From contig MNCI01001960.1 in NCBI GenBank assembly GCA_015680685.1, positions 58,763 to 120,762 on the forward strand: 62,000 bases of DNA, in the 5' to 3' direction. Made by a program: the position numbers and the translations under genes. This stretch comes from Gnetum montanum. Taxonomy: Eukaryota; Streptophyta; Gnetopsida; Gnetales; Gnetaceae. Below the pieces are notes generated by a model. The model had not been told where the DNA came from. It made no database searches and saw nothing but the letters and a program-made list of their open reading frames with translations. Shown here in pieces: positions 57,104-62,000 of the stretch (within the stretch, counting starts at the first letter, position 1; each line of letters begins with the position of its first letter).

Positions 57104-58139
57104 TGATGCTTGGAGGAATTGACCCAAGAAGCATCAACAAAGAAGTGCAAAACACCACAAGAAAACTCGATAGAAACTTTGTCCTTTGCCACCTGACTTA
57201 GACATCACCATAATGTGTTCAGTAGTACGTGGGATTGTGGGAAATGGAATTTGTATTTGATAGGAAAAGGGAAACTGTGGGGATTTGGGAGGAATCAAGG
57301 TTGTGCATAGTGAAAGGGGGCATTCTAGTGTGTATGCGGGTCATGCTGATCCTTGTCAATAGCCATTGTTTAGCATACTTGAAATCAAGACATGAGATGT
57401 GCGTCCTTTGGCGGAACAAGAATCTTGATTAGTATCCATGAGGAGTTGTTGACAGAACCAAAGACACGTGATGATGTGTTGCATTATTTGGAGGAATAGG
57501 ACCCTTGTTTAGTGTTTAAGGGGGAACCTATTGTCGGAGAGCCAAAGCCATGCAAGGGGATGTTTCTTGATTGTGTTAGACATGAGCGCTTGCTTTCGAG
57601 GTAACTATCATCTCGTCTTGTGTTTTATGTGGGAAGGGACGATGTTTTTTTTTATGAGATTTGTTTCGATCTTGTACTCATGCTTAAGTGCTATGTTTTG
57701 TGTTGCGATTGCTTAAAAATGGTGCGATATGCAATGGTATGTTCAATGTTTTGGGCTATACTGGATGTGTTCAGAATGTAGCCAAGTATAAGGTGTTGAG
57801 GGATAGGTGGGATATGAAATGGGGGATGTACTAGTGAATGGTTTGATTTAGTCGTGTCACATGCACTGTGAAAAACGTCTTACCTTGTTGCTTATGATGA
57901 AGTGCGTTCTTGTGCGAACACCTCTGACTATCATCCTGCAAACACAACTCCAAGAAGACAAGAAAACATTGGTGAGTAAGAAAGCTTAGACTTAAACAGC
58001 TACTGATGAGACAAAGGCACCAAATGAGACTTTAGGCACTGTATATGTGTGGCAGCAATGTTGGTAGGATCGGCTGATGGCGAGTGGTGCAACAATTTTG
58101 ATGAAGTTTGAATGCAGCTACAGATTGAAGAACTAGAGA
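57104..58139 (-). other. Tat-A 3' non-coding spacer
   Basis: No recognisable protein. Two blocks match the Tat-B spacer: near the PPT (57104-57160) and around 57880-57990. It contains the 52-nt exon-like block listed separately. Confidence 0.7.
57884..57935 (-). other. 52-nt exon-like block in Tat-A spacer
   Basis: On the minus strand it follows TGTGTTTGCAG and precedes GTAAGACG, the same layout and length as 859-910 in Tat-B. GTAAGA is a good plant donor form. Whether it is spliced is unknown. Confidence 0.4.
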
Positions 58140-58556
58140 TGAACTTGCTAGTTTATAGTATTAGCAGACTATCATGGGTTATTTTTATGTCATGACCCAT
58201 TGGACATTGCCCGTTTAGCGTCGTGACAGATGGTACATTGCTAGTTTCTACTCTTGGTGGACCGTGAAGAGGTAAACTAGTTTATAGTCTTAGAGGACTC
58301 TGGCGAGTGGGACTGCGACAGTTTACAGTCGTACCAGACGGGTGCTAGTTTATTGTCGTTGTAGAAACTATGTGGTATCATTTTATCGTCATGATGCCAG
58401 GACGAGCTGTGGTATCAATTTTAAGTCATGATTCCAGGACGATTCTATGGTATCAGTTTACCGTCATGATTCCAGGACGAGCTATGGTATTAGTTTATAG
58501 TCGTGATGCTAGGACTAGCTGTGCTATTAGTTTATAGTCATGATTCCAGGACTTGC
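58140..58556 (-). repeat. Tandem array in Tat-A, 37-38-bp units
   Basis: About five clear units at 58365-58556 (CATGATTCCAGGACGAGCTATGG-like as written, here split: CATGATTCCAGGACGAG then CTATGGTATCAG) and more diverged ones leftwards. On the minus strand they match the Tat-B unit (TCCTGG, ATCATGACT, AAACTGATACC). The array begins about 20 bp after the pol stop codon. Confidence 0.88.
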
Positions 58557-58574
58557 ACATACCTGAGCCTATAC

Positions 58575-59640
58575 TCAAATATGGAACAGTTTTAAGAACA
58601 AGTGATTGGTCGGATTTGCAAGCTCTTGCCCTTCCATATCAACTAACTTGAATGCTCCATTGTCGTATGCTTTGGTGACCAAGTAAGGCCCTTCCCAGTT
58701 GGCTGAGAATTTGTCCGAGTGTTCCTGAACAACCTTAAGTACAAGGTCACCTTCTTTGATGGGGCGCTTATGAATGTCGTGCTAATGGCATTGCCATTGT
58801 TATTTTTGGTACCATTCAATCTGATCGAGTGCACGTATGTGTTCCTCCTCCACTGAGTCCAGGTCAATGATGCACAGGTCATTATTTTGCCCTTCGTCGA
58901 GGAGTCTGGAAAGTGTGATCCTTAAAGATGGTACCTGNNNNNNNNNNNNNNNNNNNNNNNNNNNNNNNNNNNNNNNNNNNNNNNNNNNNNNNNNNNNNNN
59001 NNNNNNNNNNNNNNNNNNNNNNNNNNNNNNNNNNNNNNNNNNNNNNNNNNNNNNNNNNNNNNNNNNNNNNNNNNNNNNNNNNNNNNNNNNNNNNNNNNNN
59101 NNNNATGTTTTCAAGGATGAAGTTGCATACGTGTTTAGATGTATTTTTTTGAAGGGGAATAGCTTCTACCCACTTCATAAAATACTCTGTCACAGTTATG
59201 ATGAAACTGTGCCCTGCAGAAGATGAGGGTGTTATTGGTCTGATAAGATCCAACCCCCACTTTTGAAAGGGCCATGTGATTTACGCTATATGCAACTCAT
59301 TTGGTGGGACATGGATTACATTACCATGTCTTTGATAGGTACTGCATGTTTTAGCCTTGGAGAGACAATCATACTCCATGTGTGGCCAATAATAGCCTAA
59401 GCGCCTTATTTTCGTTGCCATTGCTTTTGGTGCTATATGTCCTCCGCATAGTCCGTCACATACTTGCTCAATGATGGTTTGGGCATCAACGCTACTAACG
59501 CACATTAACAATATGCCTTCATAGGATCAGTGACACAATGTGTCCCCTACTAATGGATATTGCCATGAATGCTTTCATACCGCATCTTTTTATGCATTCG
59601 TTTAGTGTTGCGGTGTTTCACTACATAGAAGGTATTCTTT
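58575..59640 (-). pseudogene. Tat-A integrase (split by assembly gap)
   Basis: Zinc-binding part at 59281-59511: EQVCDGLCGGHIAPKAMATK, then LGYYWPHMEYDC and CSTYQRHGN. The catalytic core starts MDLIRPITPSSSAGHSF and TEYFMKWVEAIPLQ (59130-59253), holding the first Asp. The gap 58938-59104 removes the second Asp and the Glu from view. After it come LSRLLDEGQNNDLCIIDLDS and then RPIKEGDLVLKVVQEHSDKF, ANWEGPYLVTKAYDNGAF and KLVDMEGQEL, the C-terminal GPY/F-type module, ending at TGA (58575-58577). There is at least one frameshift (near 58780). No chromodomain is seen. Confidence 0.9.
58938..59104. other. Assembly gap (167 N)
   Basis: A run of N within the Tat-A integrase core. By comparison with integrase architecture the missing part should encode the second Asp and the Glu of the D,D,E triad; the true size may differ from 167. 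Confidence 0.99.
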
Positions 59641-60300
59641 TATGTCGTCATACCATTCTACCATGTGTGTTGTACTAACGGATGCAATTGGCAACACATC
59701 AAGAGTATCGATTATTGGTTTGGCACAACTAATTATGGAGCTTGGCAATGTATGGAACATGTCAAGTGATATGTTTAATGCTAGGGTGGCCAGTGCGTCT
59801 GCGATGGTATTATCGTTTCAAGAGACGTGTTGCATGTCCATTTTTTTGAATTGCCTCAGTAAGTGTTTGGCTAAGTCACAATATGGTTGTAAATGTTGCA
59901 CCTTGCACATGTAAACATCTGTGACTTGGTTCAAGACTAGTTGTGAGTCTCCCCTGACCACAAGCTGTGTAATGTCTGAGGCTAGTGTTGCCATGAGACC
60001 TCTAAGGAGACCTTCATACTCTGCGATGTTGTTGGTATAGTGAAAGTTGAAACAATAAGAAAAGGGTTGGATCTCCCCAGAGGGATAGGTGATGATGGCT
60101 ACAACACTTCCCCCTCTAGAGGTAGATGTGCCATCAAAGTTTAAAATGGCTTCATAGTTATCGGGCACTATGGCTATTGCACTTACATTTTCGTCGGGGA
60201 ACTCTAGCTCTATTATTTCTTGATCGTGTGTTGGTGATGCGGTCATTTGATTTGCTATGGCTTGACCCTTAACTTATGACTGCACTACGTAGTGTAGGTC
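59641..60300 (-). pseudogene. Tat-A archaeal-type RNase H (second RNase H)
   Basis: Reads AILNFDGTSTSRGGSVVAII (first Asp), NNIAEYEGLLRGLMATLAS (Glu), LVVRGDSQLVLNQV (second Asp) and NDNTIADALATLAL (last Asp), so all four catalytic acids are seen. This domain, extra to the classical RNase H upstream, is the hallmark of Tat/Ogre elements. A TGA after MQHVS (near 59818) replaces the usual Trp. The linker towards integrase (MVEWYDDIKEYLLCSE, 59600-59660) is typical. The frame upstream to RNase H has two or three more stops. Confidence 0.92.
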
Positions 60301-61999
60301 AAACTCAGCTATCATGGCTTTCCAACGAGCTATTTGAATTGTCTCATAAATGTTTCCCTTGATGGCTCTAAGCACATTATCCTTGCAGATTATGTTTACT
60401 TAGTTACGGAAGAGGTAATGTCACCATTTCTTTAAGGAAAAGGTTAGGGCTAAACATGACCTCACCATCTCGTTATACTTCTTTTCATGAGTAACTAATG
60501 CATGGATTATGTAATAGATAGGGACTTCGGTTCCATCATCTCGTTTTTGGCAAAGCATGGACACAATGGACAAGTCCGAAGTGGCAAGGTAGATGTAAAA
60601 TGGTTTATCATTTTGAGGTGGGTAAACTATGGGTAGTTGAACTAGTGCTATTTTAATATTATCGAATGCTTCTTGGCACTGTGGAGTCCATTCAAAATGG
60701 ACGTTCTTGCGTAGCAAGTGGTTCATAGGTTTCAACTTATCTGTTAGTTTTTCTATGAAACGCTTGATAAACTGTAATCTACCTTGTAGACCACGAAGTT
60801 TAGTAAGGTTGCCAGGTGGTTTTAAGTTTGTTATGGCCTTAACTTTATCGGGGTCTACTTGTATCCCTGCTATTGAGGCTATGAATCCAAGAATTTTGCC
60901 TGTTTTGACTCCAAAGAAACATTTCTTTGGGTTAAGTCTCAGCTCATATTTTAAATAGCGTTTTAGCACCAAGTCAAGGTCTTGTACGTGTTGTTGTGAG
61001 GTTTTCGATTTAACCACGATATCATCGACATAGTCATTGAGCGAGTGTAGCATATAATCGCTAAAAATAAATATCATGGCCCTTTTATATGTGGCCCCAG
61101 CATTCTTGAGACTGAAGGGCATCATTATGTAACAAAAGTTTCCCCATGGGGTCATAAAGGTAGTCCAACGTTGATGCTCTGGGTTGATGCATATTTGATT
61201 GTATCGTGAGAAGCCATCCATAAAACATAACAAGGCATGGCCAGCAGTCAAGTCAACAAGTTGATTGATGCTGGGTAGAGGAAAATCATCTTTTATGGTC
61301 GCAACGTTTAGATCTCGGAAGTCAATGCATAAGCGAATGTTTCCGTTCTTCTTCAGGACAATGACCATGTTGGATACCCAATCGGCATAATCGACAACCC
61401 GAATGAAACCATCCTGATAAAGTTTGGTGATCTCATTGCGAACTGCCAATGCTACCTCAGGTTTAACCTTTCGTGCCTTTTGTGTTACCGACCTTAATTT
61501 TGGATCAAGGATAATGTTGTGCTGGATGATTCAAGGATCTAACCTGGGCATGTTAGTGTATGACCAAGAAAATGCTTTCATGTTGTTTTGAAGTACATCT
61601 TCTATGTCTTTGGCCAGTGGAGGTTGCAATAGTGTACCTAATTTTAATATTTTAGTTTCACCATCAGGCATAATGATGGGGGTTTCAGTCAACGGGTCTT
61701 CAGTGACATGTTCAACTTCTATGTCAAGGGACTTTGTCATACCTTTGTAGTTATCTAGTGTTTGTTGTGTTGAGGCTATGACTGCATCTTCTATTGATAA
61801 ACTTAAGTGGATGAGATTTATGTTGATGTCCCTTGCGATCTTTCCGTATGGGCCATCGATGATTAACGGTGCAGATAAATGCTGAAAATCCATCGGGCTT
61901 GCTCCTGCCAATGAACAGAGAGTAGAATGAGCTAGTAGGTATTGTTCCATGTTCTCTGGTAGCGTAAGTCATGTGTAGATGTATGATGGTGGTTTATCG
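60301..61999 (-). pseudogene. Tat-A RT and classical RNase H, with upstream linker
   Basis: The linker at 61531-61999 includes HSTLCSLAGASPMDFQHL and NNMKAFSWSYTNMPRLDP, the usual pre-RT text of Tat polyproteins, followed by an in-frame TGA (61528-61530). RT (61480-60700): EITKLYQDGFIRVVDYADWV, GNIRLCIDFRDLNVATIKDD, LLCFMDGFSRYNQICINPEH, the catalytic DYVDDIVVKSK, and the thumb-connection LNPKKCFFGVKTGKILGF. Classical RNase H (about 60720-60420): PFYIYLATSDLSIVSML, GTEVPIYYIIHALVTHEKKY and LALTFSLKKW, with degenerate catalytic positions as is common in this lineage. A TGA follows W. Confidence 0.94.
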
Positions 62000-62000
62000 T

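Larger units (their letters stand above)
55791..62000 (-). mobile_element. Tat-A: minus-strand Tat-lineage Ty3/gypsy element, 3' part
   Basis: From right to left: end of protease linker, RT, RNase H, archaeal-type RNase H, integrase (with assembly gap), tandem array, spacer, PPT and 3' LTR. The 5' part lies beyond 62000. The second RNase H between the classical one and integrase is diagnostic of the Tat/Ogre lineage. The element interrupts Gypsy-5 RT; left flank ATACT (55786-55790) is the presumed TSD. The pol frame has few stops compared with the Gypsy group, so it is younger. Confidence 0.93.

Overview
The window looks like intergenic, heterochromatin-type DNA from a large plant nuclear genome. 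A gymnosperm is my best guess, from the old, stop-riddled, deeply nested retrotransposons and the low GC; this is inference. I find no intact host gene, tRNA, rRNA or CRISPR array. Nearly everything is LTR retrotransposon, plus one LINE and one copia remnant. Element borders were placed by eye from TG...CA ends, tRNA primer-binding sites (PBS), polypurine tracts (PPT) and 5-bp target-site duplications (TSDs).

Layout: (1) 1-3405 is the 3' end of a plus-strand Tat-lineage Ty3/gypsy element (Tat-B): a 37-bp tandem array, spacer, PPT and 1.63-kb 3' LTR. It is inserted in a Ty1/copia remnant (3406-4148). (2) 4149-5882 has no recognised element; it holds an orphan TATA box plus start codon near 4665-4741. 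(3) A decayed LINE starts near 5883. It is split by a 1.9-kb TG...CA insertion (8735-10641, TSD GGTGT) and by a 10.2-kb gypsy element, Gypsy-1 (11133-21357, TSD AGCAT), and ends near 21.8 kb. (4) 21.8-23.2 kb is AT-rich unassigned DNA. (5) From 23185 to the right lies Gypsy-2, which received four insertions: Gypsy-3 (24121-31705, TSD TCAGG) in its leader, minus-strand Gypsy-4 (32303-39421) in gag, a solo LTR (44638-45552, TSD CATGG) in integrase, and Gypsy-5 (from 49854) in its third ORF. (6) Gypsy-5 carries a solo Tat LTR in gag (51581-53049, TSD TGATC). It is cut in reverse transcriptase by a minus-strand Tat element, Tat-A (55791 to beyond 62000), whose integrase contains a 167-bp assembly gap.

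Gypsy-1 to Gypsy-5 are one related group. They share LTR ends (TGAT...ATCA), a PBS resembling the tRNA-Asp type of Athila/Tat elements, a Gag with an unusual C-x2-C-x3-H knuckle, and (in 1 and 2) RT/RNase H/integrase of Athila-like type. Members 1, 2 and 4 also share a third ORF downstream of integrase that begins exactly after a conserved TTATAG splice-acceptor-like site, following a long non-coding spacer with a T-rich tract. Gypsy-3 and Gypsy-4 have lost pol and look non-autonomous. The Tat elements carry a second, archaeal-type RNase H and tandem repeats directly after the pol stop codon.

All coding regions are pseudogenes with several in-frame stops or frameshifts. The most interesting signals are the conserved third ORF and its acceptor, the satellite-like array and 52-nt exon-like block in Tat 3' regions, the copy-specific U3 motif arrays, and the 1.9-kb insertion of unknown family.
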